Of a stretch of DNA of 64,000 nt, positions 13,077 through 25,333 are shown in pieces. How positions within the stretch are numbered: the first letter of the stretch is position 1; each line of letters begins with the position of its first letter. The translations under genes and the position numbers were made by a program. Source of the stretch: Pestalotiopsis fici W106-1 (lineage: Eukaryota > Ascomycota > Sordariomycetes > Amphisphaeriales > Sporocadaceae); contig NW_006917095.1 in NCBI RefSeq assembly GCF_000516985.1, positions 1,927,077-1,991,076 on the forward strand. The letters run 5' to 3'. A model generated the notes under the pieces. It did not search any database and had not been told where the DNA came from. It saw only the letters and a list, made by a program, of their open reading frames with translations.

Positions 13077-14114
13077 TCAGAAGCGCTCTCTCGATTGGCG
13101 ATAAGCATGGTTTCCACCTGGAGGTGGGAATTGTTGTGGGTTCTCGTCGAGCAAATCGTCCAAGAACATGCTGGGTGCCCGGCCGCTAGGAGCCTGGTTG
13201 AGGTTGAGCGTGCTCGTGCTCATCTGGGGATGGCGTCGCGTGGGTTCATTGTGCGGCGTGAGACCGGGCGAGCCGTGCGACTCGGGACGGAGGTCGCTCA
13301 TGCTAATAGAATGGCCATGACTTTGCTGCCCGGCGCCCTGGTTAGCAGCGTAGAAGCCCGAAGGCAGGAAGGTGGAGGAGCGGTTGCCGCCATTTCCGGC
13401 GTTGCCCGCCGTTGGTGAGAAGAATAGGTTCGTCTGGCTCGGGGTAGAGGATGGTACCGGGCCACGGTTCGTCCGCCGCACGCCGCGGCCAGCAGCAACG
13501 GCAGCGGTGGCACCCAGGGAGCCTTTGGATTCGTGGTCCTTGTATTGCTGATAAAAGGGAGCAGTGGTAGGGCCTGGAATAGCCATCTTATCGTTGGCCA
13601 GATGCTGAGCCAACGCAGCGCGCTTAACCGATCTGTGTAAAAGACATGCCACAACGGCCCGCCAGATTAGGATGGCGATACCAAAAGCGCCGAGAATGGA
13701 GCCAACGGCGATGAAGACGGTTCCCTCGGGGAGACTCGATGTTTGCATGAAAGGCGCGTTCTTGGTATCTGGTACAGTAGGAGCAGCATAGCTATAGGTG
13801 GTGGCGGCGGTGGAAGTCGTAGAATCCGTCAACTGTGGCACGGTGGCATCTGTGCCGGTGGTGGCCGCAGACGTGGTTGACAAGTTGGGTACTGTTGTAG
13901 TTCCCGAAGCGGCAGTCGTCGAGTCGTCATCCGAGGTGGCAGTTGTGGCGGCAGCAGTCGTCGTCGTGGCAGCGGCCGCCGTTGTAGTTGCGGCAGTGGT
14001 TGTGGCCGCGCCAGTTGTAGCATCAGCCGTGGTTTGCGCAACGGCCGAGACGGCAAAGAGGGCGACTGTAGACAGAAGCAGGCCACGCTTCCATGTTACA
14101 GAGCGTCGTGCCAT
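13077..14114 (-). CDS. CSI2: CSI2-like Ser/Thr/Ala-rich single-pass membrane protein
   Basis: A single exon encodes 345 residues. The first 26 residues form a signal peptide (KR, then a hydrophobic core ending AVA-Q). Residues about 27-125 are almost only Thr, Ala and Ser with a few Asp, an expected heavily O-glycosylated ectodomain. The motif LPEGTVFIAVGSILGAFG begins the single membrane helix (about 132-155). The cytosolic tail is rich in Ser, Pro, Gly and Asn and ends with RQSRERF. The membrane segment with GTVFIAVG and the overall layout resemble yeast Csi2, a protein tied to chitin synthesis and the septum. Molecular function is not known. The tail suggests a scaffold or sensor, which is inference. 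The family call rests on the TM motif and layout only. The low-complexity Thr/Ala repeat also opens long antisense frames that are not genes. Confidence 0.7.
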   Translation of the reverse strand: MARRSVTWKRGLLLSTVALFAVSAVAQTTADATTGAATTTAATTTAAAATTTTAAATTATSDDDSTTAASGTTTVPNLSTTSAATTGTDATVPQLTDSTTSTAATTYSYAAPTVPDTKNAPFMQTSSLPEGTVFIAVGSILGAFGIAILIWRAVVACLLHRSVKRAALAQHLANDKMAIPGPTTAPFYQQYKDHESKGSLGATAAVAAGRGVRRTNRGPVPSSTPSQTNLFFSPTAGNAGNGGNRSSTFLPSGFYAANQGAGQQSHGHSISMSDLRPESHGSPGLTPHNEPTRRHPQMSTSTLNLNQAPSGRAPSMFLDDLLDENPQQFPPPGGNHAYRQSRERF

Positions 14115-16660
14115 GATTATTTATTTCCCGAGCTGTGCGCCTGAAAGCCCGACCTCGACTCAGGCTGGTTGCGGAAGATATTAAGAATGTAGCGACTGTA
14201 GCGACAAACGTAGGTTGCGATTTGTCGAAACTGAGCAGTTGCGTGATGCTATTGTTGCCCAACAATTATCCCAAAGAAACCTCTTTCCACTAACAATACT
14301 CTTGTCTATTGACCAAGTCGGCGGTCAAAAAAAGAAAGAAACCCTTCCCTCAGAGATGCGGCGCGCGGCGTACAAACGAAGGACGAGCTTGGAACGAATC
14401 GAGTGGGTGGGCCAACTCGTGATTCACAAAGCAGCCGGTAGCAAGTGAAAGACGGCGCTTCTTCGCAGCTCTAGTAGTCGGACAGACAATGACCTGACTA
14501 GCGACGACACAAGAGAAACCTGGTCAGAAGGACATTGTCAAAGAGTAGACGGCGATGCTGCGGCTCAAGGACAGACTCGGGTTATCGGTCTTTTTCCTCT
14601 GCTCGGCTGTGAGTATTAAAAGAAGAAGGCGACTGTCAGTGCAACGCAGAAAAATGGATGCGATCAAATGCGAGCGAGGACAGGAAAGATGGGGAAGTGG
14701 ATGATGGGCAACGAAACAGAATACGACTGACTGGGGACGCGAAAAAGGAGAGTGGACATTCTATCTGTTCCAGTGAGTGGACATTGGGAAAAAGGAACCA
14801 GAACTAGGTAGACGCCGGCCGGGGGCAAGCAAGTGGGAATGAATGAATGAATGGAAAGACCCCGAACCAACCTGCTGAAGGCTCGTACCTAGCGACTGTC
14901 AAAGGCTTAGCACGGGCGGGATTGGGGGGCCCTTGTTAGAGGTCAGGTCACGCTTTCGGGTCATTGGTGTGTGTGTGTACATTATTAGATTCAGATCTGG
15001 GCTGGGGGACGGCTAATGTATTGACGAGATCTGCAGTTTCGTTCCGCAATTCAGGCTAGGGAATCTGTAAAGGAAGGGTTGGGTAATGTAGTCAAGGGCA
15101 ACGATGCACATATGCACAGCACTATACTACTACTACGAGTTGGAAGAACGATCAGTGAAATAATTTGACAGTGAGGAGGAGAAACGCAACAAATTGTGCC
15201 CATTACCTGCGCAAGGTAACCAAAAAACCACGTCGCTCTGCGGTGTTAGCAAGTATGGATTGATTGATGGGATTATACGAACTTGTGTGTTCAGCTCGGC
15301 GTTGATACGAATTTCTAGGCAATAGTAATACGTACATACATACCCACTCACCACTCCAGGTGTCCTTTGGAATGATGAATGCAGGTCCCAAGTGTTGCAG
15401 TGTCAAGTTACGAAACTATAACAAAATGCTAATACTCTACAGTTTTACTTTATATGCAACAACTGTCACAAATTCTAAATTGAGACCCCGTGGCAGCGGG
15501 TAACGACGTTGCATTTCGGGCAGATGACAGTTTTGACTTTCCGTAGAAGCCTGTGTTCAGTAGAAAACATATGCGTGTCCCCCGGCTTGCAGACTGCAGT
15601 GACCAGACAGCCGGTCCCACGCTCCACGGCAGCGGGAAAAGGTCGCAGATGGGATGGATATGGATGGATGCTTTCGCGATCTCTCTCGCGTCTTGCCAAG
15701 AGAGCCATGACTGACACTCTGATCACTGACATGTCTCAGCGTCTCATCACTGTACTAATTAGATCTGCGACGGCGCCATCATCGACTTGCACTACCTGTC
15801 AATGCCAATTCTAGAATTAACCTAGTTTTCTTTCCATGTTGCGCATTTTGTAGCGCAAAGCTCGCTTGCTTGCACAGCAACAACAGACTATTGTTGGAAA
15901 GAAGCTCTCCTCTCTTTTAATTGCAACCTAGAAAGTTTGCGCCACATACCCAGTCGCGACAGTCATAGTAAAAGTCAATAATCAACAACTGAATACTGTA
16001 GCCCCTCCCGTTGCCCCTTACGCCCAGCTCTAGCCAATGTCGGGTATGGTGCATCTAAGGGCATGCATTGCATCTCCCCTCGCGACCATCTTTGAGCTGC
16101 TGACGACGGGCGGGCATTGGGTGCAGGGGATGGATATGAACAGGAAACGGTGGAGGTCTCCGACGTCTCCCAAAAGGTCCCACTCATCAATCATGTCCCC
16201 CGCCAAAGCACAGAACCACAGACCCTTGGAAGATCTCAAAGTGGGGTGGGGGCCATCTTTAGTGTAGTGACTTCTGTTCGTCACCTGCAGTCTGCAGAGG
16301 TTGGGATTTCTTACTAAGGCGGGCCTTCACTGGACCACTGCATTTTGAGCGAATGAGAGCCCGGAGCTTGCTTTATTCCACTTCCGCCGGGCGGTCAAGA
16401 TTTCCAAAGCTTGCACCGCGGCAGAATTTCTACATCCCGCAATTGGCGTCTGTCGCAAGTTCGCATACCACCAAAGCGAAGCAGAGTAGGAGCAGAGCTG
16501 CCCGTTCGACATATAATACAGAAGGACAGAGAGACTATACGAATCCCGTGCCCGACGACACTTGAATTACAATACTTTTAATTCAACAACACACCAACAA
16601 ACAACCGTTCTTCCCTCCCAGAAACCTAATTGTACTACTACATACCCGCACCCAACAACC
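14115..16660. other. divergent promoter region (CSI2-like / FCF1), 2.5 kb
   Basis: No gene is supported here. Features seen are a (GAAT)4 stretch near 14837-14853, a GT run near 14967-14978, and a short inverted repeat CGCGA...TCGCG near 15676-15691. The last 100 bases before FCF1 are CA-rich, typical of a fungal 5' leader. Small frames at 15475-15814 on both strands have no recognisable content. Confidence 0.55.
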
Positions 16661-17500
16661 ATGGGTCAGGCCAAGCGAACCCGCAAGTTCGCCGAGGTGA
16701 AGCGCGTCATCTCGAAAAAGGACGCCCGCCGCAAGGAGAACGCCTCAAAGGCCGACGAGGCCAACGACCAAAAGAGCAAGACGGCGCCCGCCTCCTCGGA
16801 GCTGATCCGCGAGATCCCCCAGCAGCCCTCGTCCATGTTCTTTCAGCACAACGAAGCCCTCGTGCCGCCCTACTCTGTCCTCGTCGATACCAATTTCTTG
16901 TCCCACACTATTAGCCGCAAGCTTCCTCTTCTCGAATCCTTGATGGACCTGCTGGTATGTGAAATTTGTTTAAAGCCCTTTGAGGGGGAGGATGGAGAGA
17001 GTTCGGCGCAAGCAATCAAACACTTGCAATGAAGTCGAGGTGGAGGCAAAGAACAATGCTGGGGCCGTCGGCCTCCGTTTCCAAATGAGTCAAGAAATAG
17101 GATGGCTAACATGTCTTTCCCTCTGATATAGTACGCCAAAGCCAACCCCATCATCACCGACTGCGTCATGGCCGAGCTGGAGAAACTCGGACCCCGCTAC
17201 CGACTAGCCCTGCGCATTGCGAGGGATCCCCGGTGGGAGCGACTCCGGTGCGACCACAAGGGCGTCTACGCCGACGACTGCATCGTCGACCGCATCATCA
17301 AGCACCGAGTCTACCTGGTAGCCACCAAGTAAGTTTTTCTTTCCCCCTCCTCTGACAGCACGGGAACTGGGCTAACATGAAATCCCACTTGTAGCGACAA
17401 AGCATTGAAGAACCGGATACGCAAGATCCCCGGCGTACCCATCATTTCGTGTGCCAAGGGTAAATACGTCGTGGAGAAGCTGCCGGATGCGCCGATATAG
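16661..17500 (+). CDS. FCF1: rRNA-processing protein Fcf1 (PIN domain)
   Basis: Three exons (16661-16954, 17132-17328, 17395-17500) encode 198 residues, close to yeast Fcf1 (189). The join phases rebuild DLLYAKANPIITDC and LVATNDKALKNRIRKIPG, and all four splice sites are canonical. The start MGQAKRTRKFAEVKR is the conserved N-terminus; the upstream in-frame extension has no ATG. The PIN fold shows the acidic positions VLVDTNF, ITDCVMAELE, YADDCIVDRI and ATNDKALK. Fcf1 belongs to the small-subunit processome in the nucleolus and is needed for early 18S pre-rRNA cleavages. The first intron (177 nt) is longer than most in this window. Confidence 0.97.
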
Positions 17501-18495
17501 TCGGGTGCGTCAACTTGGGTACGACAGCAAGACAGAAAACAGGGCATCAGAATTTTTTACACATTGGAATCGGAGTGCTAGGCGTCGGCGTTCTCACGTA
17601 CCAGGCATGTCATACCATTTGCTTGTGGCAAGATTGATCATTTGGTCATCTCATTTTTTTATATAAGGTGTAGAGGGAGACAGGAAGAGGAAAAAGAATT
17701 GCATGAAACCAGGCGTCCAGGTTTGGAAAATACCAGTCTTGTGCGGCAAAGCGGTAGTAGATATTCGAAAAATAAAGAGAAAAGAAGCCTGGGAAAGATT
17801 AATCACAAAATAGGTTCTATCATGAACCAATAATCACTGGATACTGTTTGTAAAAATACTGCAAAACACCCCATAAGATTGCCTGCCTCATGCGACTTTT
17901 GATTTCAATCAATATCCTAATCTAGCACTATTATAACAGCTGCCGGAGATTGTTCAACTGTTGTCTGTACATGGGCATAGCGTTGACGTCTTTAAGCCAT
18001 CGACGTCTGGCTGCCCTGATCTCTGCTGATTCTACAGCATCATCACCAGCCACCATATTTCGTATGCGTTGCTCATCCATGCCTCGTTTTTCCTCCTCTG
18101 CGCAAAACTACATCGCATCATGCTGTGCCTTTCCCCCTATCTTGCTTTTTAAGGGTTTCGAGGCAAATCCAAATCCCTAGGGTTACGATTCTCCCCGGAA
18201 ATCAAAACGCCCGTCTAGCAATTCGTCTTGTGCCCGTCATGGCGGACACAAGACATGGAAACCTCCGGAATGAAATTTGTGCAAACATTGGTGGTACAAT
18301 AGATTTTTTAGCCGCCTTTTCCCCGTGTTCATTCCTCCATATTATGCATATATATCGAAGAAGCCTAGAATTAGTGGTATGCTTGGTGATTGTCCTTAAT
18401 AACAAGAAATATTCGTTGTTGAAGCGGTAGGGTGGCACGTTGGCACGGACGTGAAGAAAACAAGAACCACCAAAGATGGACAGGAAGCTATGGTT
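17501..18495. other. convergent intergenic region (FCF1 / SET1)
   Basis: This holds the 3' flanks of FCF1 (+) and SET1 (-). It is AT-rich with AATAAA-like elements near 17770. A palindromic telomere-like string CCCTAGGGTTA occurs once at 18175-18185, too short to mean more than chance. I see no gene in it. Confidence 0.6.
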
Positions 18496-21400
18496 TCAGT
18501 TGAGGAAGCCCTTGCAAGCAGCTGTACCGCACAAACAGGGGATGCGGTCCAAGCTACCAATTTCACGCTCAAACTTGTAGTCGTAGGTCAACTCCTCGTC
18601 TGCCACGTTTGTTAGTATGAGAGATGCCGTGATGCTTCGTTGGGAAAGGGNNNNNNNNNNNNNNNNNNNNNNNNNNNNNNNNNNNNNNNNNNNNNNNNNN
18701 NNNNNNNNNNNNNNNNNNNNNNNNNNNNNNNNNNNNNNNNNNNNNNNNNNCTGTAAAAAGGACTTACTCTGAGCAATGTCGCGCAAAGCATAGATGACAA
18801 TGCGCTTGCTGCCCTCGACCTTGATGATCTTGGCTGTACAATTCGGCATGCAGCTGTGGTTGATAAACCGGGCAATGCCACCCTTCTTTGTAGCATCAAT
18901 GACAGTGTTGTCATCGATTCTGAAGAGGTAACTACTGCCAATACCACTCTTGAGATAACGATTCTCGCGCAATTCGGCAATTTGCTGGCGGACTTCCTCG
19001 CCGACATACTCAATAATCATGTCGTCCTTGTTGATGTTCTCCATAGCATAAAGACCCCAATTGTGGATCGCTGAGCGAGCAAACTTGACGGGCTTTTTGC
19101 GCTTCTTAAGCTGGTTGAACCGAAGGACATCAGAATCTTGACCCAGCGTTCGTTTCTGATCGTTGAGATCGGCCACAAAACGTCGGTTGTTGACACGGTT
19201 GGCTCGTGAGTTGCCTTTGGCAACGAGCTTCTCAGCAGCAAGCCTTGCAGCTTCTGCAGCTGCGGCGACAGTGTCTTTGCCATCCTTCTTTGCAGCACGT
19301 GCTTCTCTTTCTTCCCTTGCTCTCTGGACTTTAAGGTGGTGAGGCAGATACTTGGACTTTTCCGAATTAAGTATTTTCTTGACGCCTTCTGTCCGAGCGC
19401 TGCCAGTGGAATTGGGCACATAGTAGCCTTCAATGACCAATGGTTCTGTAGGTTCAGCCTGAGCAGGTGCATTGAGTGCACGTATCCGATCATGCCGCCA
19501 CGTCCATAACCTCGGGTCGCCAATGTCGGCAACTTTGAACTTCTTCTTTAGCTTGGCAAGATCCGCTTGGTCCTTGTCCTCCAAAGAAAGGCTCTGCATT
19601 GACTGGATTCCGAATTTGAAATCACTCGGCAGCTCCATCGCAGCAACGACGGTATCCGAGTATCGTTCATCGCGGACCAAAGGCTGCTCGGGCTCGGCGA
19701 CTTCTTGCTTCAGGTCTTGCGTCTTGTCCTCGGGTTCAGTCGCTTCCTCCGTCTCCGTCTGCTCCAAAACCTCTTCGACATATGCGTCTTGTTGAGCCCT
19801 CTTGAGGGCTTCTCTCTCTTCGAAAATTTGCTTCTTGGACTTCTTCTTCCCCTTTGTGAGGAGAGGTTTCTTCTTGCCCTTCATCGCCGAGTCGACTGAT
19901 AATAGGTTGGGGTCTGGTGTCTTCTCATCTTCTGCATCCATATCGGGAACGATAATATCCTCGACCGCATTGGAACCCGGAAATTCGGTTTCCAAGGTGT
20001 CAATAGTGACCCCAAAGAGCTCCTCGTCAGTCTTCTTCTGGCGCTTGATGGCTGCTTCAACTTGCAATACGAGTTTCCTCTTCTTGGTTCGTGTAGGCAC
20101 ATCGCTGACCGCAAAGCTGGCTTCTGTCAAAGAATCGTCTTCTTCCTTGAAAGCGTCCTCGTCGGTGCTCATGCGACTGCGTGGCCTAGACTCGGGCTCT
20201 TCAGTTTCCCGCGCCACAGAGTCGCGATTCTCTGTTTCGTCTCCAGAAGCCTCATCGTCGCTGTCTGGCTCCAAACGGTGATACAGACCGCGGAAGGCAT
20301 TGTGTCCTGGCTTGGCACGCTTGCGCGCAAAGGGATCCAGGAAGCCGTGGTTACGTTGTGCGGCGAGCTGGCCCTTTGCCTTGCGAATCCGAGGAAGCGT
20401 AGCAACATCAAGTCGAGCTGTGCGGCGCTCAATTGGGTCTGCTCTCGAGTTTGGTGTTCCTACTGGTGTGGCGCTGCCATCGTCTGCTGCTCGAGTCGAG
20501 CTAAACGAGCGGTTTGTCGTCGGCAACTCCTCAAGGTTTAGCTTCCGTCGTTTCGAAGCATGGTTGGCAGGATCCAGAAAGTTATACAAAGCTGGGGCTG
20601 CGACCTTTGTACGAATATGCCTGATCAGATGTTCCTTCATTTCACGGCTCACTAACGCGACAGCTTCCAATACAGGGTCAAAGTCCTTGGCGCGCTGCTC
20701 CTTTTCTTCTTTCAGTACAGCTTCCTCATCTCGACGCCGTTGTTCCCGTTCGCTCCGATGCCTCACTTCTGGTGCTGATTTTCTTTCGGGCTCGACTCGC
20801 TTAGATGGTTCCGAGGCCTTCAGAGTTCGCGATGAGGGGATCGTTCCAGTCCTGAGTTGCATACGCATAGTATAGGTGAAGAAGGCACTACCATCTGCTG
20901 ACCTATAGCATCGGTATGCTTCTTCGCGGCCACTGTTAGTGTTGGCGAAAAGAACATAGTATCCGGTACGATCGGCACGAATGTCATCGAAGGCAAACGA
21001 CTTAAGTCTCTTCTTCATATGAGCCACCGTAGTTGGCATGATCGGAACGCTACTGTCGGGTATGAATATGTAGGGCTCGCCCTGGAGGGTTGTTGAGACA
21101 AGAACCTGTTCGATCAAAGGTCGCGGTCTCCCGGGCGCAGTCGGCGTTAATGTTGGTTCTACAGGAGCGACTGGCTGTCGATGCGCGGCCGGCCCCCGGG
21201 GCGCAGTCGGCGGTGGTCGGGCGAAACCATCAATGGCCTTTGGCTTGGGCGCTGTCGGGGCTGATGCGATTGATATGGACTTGGCAGCTTGTGCATCGCG
21301 AGCTTGCCGCGCTTCTTGTTCTGCTTTCTTGAGTACCTCTTCAAGCATCACACGGCTTTTCTTGCCGTCACGGTCAAAGTCTACTTTGATGGTGTTCGTT

Positions 21401-22579
21401 TCAATTCGTCGACCGTTCAAATGGCGCACAGCCCGCTTGGCAGCATCGATGGCCGAGACTGCCATTCCGCCGCGTCGGCTGGGATGCGGCTTGGAATCTC
21501 TATAGCGAAATGTAGCGAAGCCAAGATAGATGCCCGTTTCCGGGTGCATCTTGTTACTGCTCTCGGCGATCTCACCACAACTGGCGAAGAGGGTGGTCAC
21601 TTTTGAAAATGCGATCAATGGGTCAAAGCCGCTGACTACGATCTGGGTTGGCGGCCCAGGTCCAATGGACGTGGCGGCATCATATGCATACGGTTTGAGG
21701 GCGTACGGAGTTTGTCGCAACCTCGCCTTGGGCAAATGAAAGTCGACATTGATGTAATCAAGGCGACTGCCTCTGGCCAAGCGCGGATCCGTTGGGGGGA
21801 CGTCATCTGCCTGTTCAACAAATTTCAATTAGCCTTTTTTGCTCTTTTCATATTCACGTATGGCACTCCATGGCAGATGACATCCCCCCTCCAGATATGT
21901 ATGTGTTATAGTATAGTTTACGTACCGCACCGAAGGGCTTGTATGTTGGCTTCGCTGATTTCCTCTCGGCCGAAGATAAACTCTTGTCAATCAATGGATC
22001 GAAGGTCCGCTTCATTCCTTGTGTCTGGCGGGTGGGATCTCGTGCCGGGATGCGGACGGCGGCGCCTGTCCGGCGTGATATTGATATGGACTCCGAAGAG
22101 GACTGTGTCGAGTCATTGGCCGTCCCGTTGGGTTGAGACGGCTTGCTATGCTGTATTTTTGTGGTATTGTGAGAAGGGTTGGAAGGGGAGCCAACATTGG
22201 TGAGCGGCGTCAGATCGCTGTTGAAGGCATGTGTTGAGGCGTTCACGGCCGAAGCATGGCTGAACACGGACGAAGCTGTGCTGGCATGAGAGCTCGCGGA
22301 GCCAATGCCGTTGAGCATATCTCCTTGTATAGATTCGGTATCATCAACGTGGAGGTGCGCGGCATCAGAAGAGGACGAGTTTTCGGGTTTTATACCATCG
22401 CGTTGAGCAGGCTGTGAGGTGGTAGAGGCATTGATAGATGGTGTTCTCGCATCGCGGTCGGCGCTGCCCTCTGAGACTCGCGATTTTGCTCTTTCCCTTT
22501 CGGCAGCCTTTTCTCGTGCGGCGCGAGGGGCGGCCGGAAAGAATTTGGCGAACCCAGCGCCAGATGCGCTAGGGGCCAT
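18496..22579 (-). CDS. SET1: histone H3-K4 methyltransferase Set1 (COMPASS)
   Basis: Three exons on the minus strand (22579-21926, 21810-18768, 18599-18496) encode 1266 residues. The ATG at 22579 is chosen because the frame further upstream opens with GTG, and the N-terminus [20 protein letters not shown] fits fungal Set1. Domains in order are: an RNA-recognition motif (about 275-365, IVVSGFDP and GIYLGFATF); a basic, acidic low-complexity middle; N-SET (about 960-1100); SET (about 1125-1250) with [27 protein letters not shown] and ELTYDYKFE; and post-[16 protein letters not shown]. Set1 is the catalytic subunit of COMPASS and mono-, di- and trimethylates H3K4 at active genes. The assembly gap falls inside the last intron (18600-18767). 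Splicing CAGA to ACGAGGAG recreates the expected residues QNEELTYDY, so the coding sequence appears complete. Confidence 0.96.
18651..18750. other. assembly gap (100 N)
   Basis: Exactly 100 N characters stand here, the conventional length for a gap of unknown size. It lies wholly within the predicted last intron of SET1, so the intron's true length is unknown. Confidence 0.99.
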
Positions 22580-24073
22580 CTTTCGCGCGAGGTGTAGTGT
22601 TCTGATCTTCCCACTATCCACCGACCATCATCTTCATCATCTCCTTATGGCGAAAAAAAAAACAAAAAAGTGGACAAAGGGCTAGATGCGAGCAACCATG
22701 GAGGTGTCGGGCCTGCACGTGTTCGATACTGGTGATATATTGAGAATTGCGAAGTACCGACGCGAAAAGAGCTCGTCGGCAGCAGCCCACGCGACAAGAA
22801 ATCTGGGGATGTGACGTGTGGAACTTGAAAAGTGGGTTGGCAGGTCTGCACAAGGTGGCTGGGAATCGCTGCGCTGATGAGCAGGATAAGTTGACAGATG
22901 GATAAAGCGCGGTCGCGGGTTGCTTTGGAATGAAATGCCCAGATTGCAAAGGCGAGCCGAGGCGTGAGACCGGACGTGGAGGAACGTTGAGCAGTTTGAG
23001 TCGCGAAGGTTTAACGACTGGAAGAATCCGACCGACGTGGTGATCGAAGAGCCAAAAGGGATAGGCGAATGGGACCTGGGATAATTCGGAGCCACTAATT
23101 TTCTTGAACGACGCCGCAGCTGAGGCAGGTGAAAATGTACCGCAGCTGCAAAATATGCTTGCAGAGGTACCCAGACAGCCCGCGCTTGGACCAGCCCCTG
23201 TCTGTTTCTGGCGCGAACTCAGCGCTCTGCTGGGGGGTCTTGGGAGGTCCTGGGGAGGGCCTTCAATCTGCACAACCGCTAATTATCTGACAGGAGGCAT
23301 GCAGCTCAAACACGAACACAAGTTGCAGACTTTTTTTCTCATACAGATAATCAATCTCTCAACTGCATGCGACTGGACTCAGTGCCTGAAAAGAAAGATG
23401 CCGGATTTTTGACAACGACATATCTTTTGATTCGGGGGTCAATACGATGAGAATATGATCGTAGCCATAAGTCGATTACCTAATGCTGGTTGCCGGATGC
23501 AGGTTTTCCTTTTTTCTTTCTTTTTTTTTTTTTTTTTTTTACACGTGTGTCAAAGACGAGAAACTGCTTCAAGCACCCCCTGTCGTTTTCCGAGGACAAC
23601 CAACACGGCTTGTCTGCTGCTGTTGTAGAGGACGTTTTCGGTCTTGCTTCGTGACGTAGTTGGTGGAATTCATTACAGGAATGGCTCTAGAGCTGCAAGA
23701 CATGGACTCGGTTTCTCTATTAACCACGACCACAGGCCTTAAAAAGGATAGTAGTACATCGATTAATACCAACACGTATTCTGTTCATCCATGACATGCT
23801 TTACGACACAAATCAGACCTGAGGTCGTTCTTACTTGTGACGTGGCTAAAGTATTGATTCCGAAAAATTGTACGCTCATCTAGAACAGCTCCTATATGAC
23901 CTGTAGTGCTGGCACATGATGCCTCAATAGTTTGTCCATATTGTTGATCAATTGATTACTGGATGATTGGGTTAGCTATCTTTAGTCCTTGACAATGATG
24001 ATGATGTATGTTCTAAAATGTTGACCTAGGTAGATTGCGATGGGACTCACTTCCACAAATACACACGAGTATT
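22580..24073. other. SET1 promoter side and flanking non-coding DNA
   Basis: This lies upstream of SET1 (-) and downstream of the small secreted protein (-). A frame open from 23273 to 22614 lacks an early ATG and has no recognisable domain. A poly-T tract lies at about 23519-23540. No other gene is supported. Confidence 0.55.
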
Positions 24074-24289
24074 CTATGGCCAGATGTCCCCCGGAATGCA
24101 ACAAGTTGCCTCCTCGCACGGATGAACCGCTCGGATGATGCGTCCTTCGCAGCTATAGTAAGAATACCATGTAGCGCAGTAACTATACATGCCCGTTTCC
24201 AAAGGACAGGTAAGGTGGCTCTCTTGACCAGTCGCAAGACTGGCGGCGCAAGCCACAATGGCCAAGATTGGAGAAAGAGTCTTGTACAT
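24074..24289 (-). CDS. small secreted cysteine-rich protein (candidate effector)
   Basis: A 71-residue single-exon protein on the minus strand. Residues 1 to about 21 form a signal peptide (MYKTLSP, then ILAIVACAASLA, cleavage near TG-QE). The mature part of about 50 residues has six cysteines spaced C-x9-C-x8-C-x10-C-x4-CC, enough for three disulfides, and is rich in Tyr and Trp. A TATAAATT box lies 87-94 bases upstream of the ATG, with a plausible 50-60 nt leader between, which argues for a real, regulated gene. I do not recognise the family; spacing does not match hydrophobins (eight Cys) or common antifungal defensin-like proteins that I know. It could be a secreted effector or a wall-associated peptide. 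The main doubt is its small size. Confidence 0.6.
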   Translation of the reverse strand: MYKTLSPILAIVACAASLATGQESHLTCPLETGMYSYCATWYSYYSCEGRIIRAVHPCEEATCCIPGDIWP

Positions 24290-24375
24290 TCCGGGATTTT
24301 GTCTTGCGGTAACAATTTTGTGAAAAGAACAAAGGATTGGATGACTCAAGGATGGTATAGTGGCTACCAGCGGGG

Positions 24376-24383
24376 AATTTATA
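24376..24383 (-). promoter_or_regulatory. TATA box of the small secreted protein gene
   Basis: TATAAATT is read on the minus strand, 87-94 bases before the ATG at 24289. Spacing fits a start site about 30 bases downstream and a short leader. Confidence 0.5.
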
Positions 24384-25333
24384 CCATCTGCTGGCTGTAT
24401 CATGGCGTGGCTGATGTTCACGTTTTCTTTTTCTCTATTCCGAACGGCATGCTTCAATCAGCCCGTGGTGATCCATCAATCAGGAGAACAAGGCTTTCCT
24501 TTCGGCATCATGATGACAGCTGCCAAGCCTGCCCGTGGTGATCAACTTTATAGACATATCATATGGCACTGAGCTTCGACCAATGGTCAACAGTCCAAAG
24601 CGCCACCGGTCGAAAATATTACCAATTCCCGTCTCTACTACTCATCGTCCTTCGAGCAACAAATTGTAGGACAATCTCGTAGGAGGGGGGGGCATTAAGC
24701 AATCTTTTAGACCAAGTTATTCGCGTAGGATGTTATTACACCTCCAGATTTGTTCAGTTTTAATCAATATAGAAGTTGATTACCGAAATGGCTCCAGTAA
24801 CGCTGTAATTTTGTGAACAAGACTGAACAAAACCATAATCTCATATTTGTGTGTTTGTGTACAATGCCTGCCTCTCCAACCAATTCATCAAGTATCGAGT
24901 GTCTGCGTGTGGCCATTCAATTGTCGATATCGCGTTCGCACGTGGAAGCGCGCCACAGTCGGCAGCCTTCCTCTCTTTCTTGTCAGATGGCGATGAGGTA
25001 GCAATCCTCGCCGTAGGGTTTTTGGCCAACTCTTCCCAGGACTTGAAAGTCGCGTTGATACTTATGAGTAGCCAGAATATCCTTCCCCCAGGGAGTAAAA
25101 CCTCATCTCTTTTGTCCATCTCTTCCTCCATCGTATTGCATATTTTGTTTTTGGCTCAGTTTAGCCAGAGTCCGGACCGAGGCTCATGTTTGTGTACATG
25201 ATATGCCTCCATGTAAAAACAGAAAACATCAAATTTCTTAGCATACCTTATGCTTCCTTGAACGCCAAATCATACATTTCCCCAGACGCCTAACCATAAA
25301 TCGTAAAATCGCAACCGCAGTGCGAAAACTAAA
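24384..25333. other. non-coding region between small secreted protein and securin
   Basis: The left part is promoter of the secreted protein. The rest is 3' flank of the securin gene. A 96-residue minus-strand frame (25131-24841) starts with ATG but has no recognisable content and no promoter signal. Confidence 0.5.

Noticed and set aside
13298..14184. Long frames in other phases and strands over the CSI2-like gene
   Set aside because: These are shadows created by the Thr/Ala-coding low-complexity repeat.
22614..23273. 219-residue minus-strand frame upstream of SET1
   Set aside because: It opens with GTG and has no ATG until its last residues. Composition is that of a promoter or leader.
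24841..25131. 96-residue minus-strand frame with ATG
   Set aside because: There is no signal peptide, family or promoter. The opposite strand is also open, so it is probably chance.
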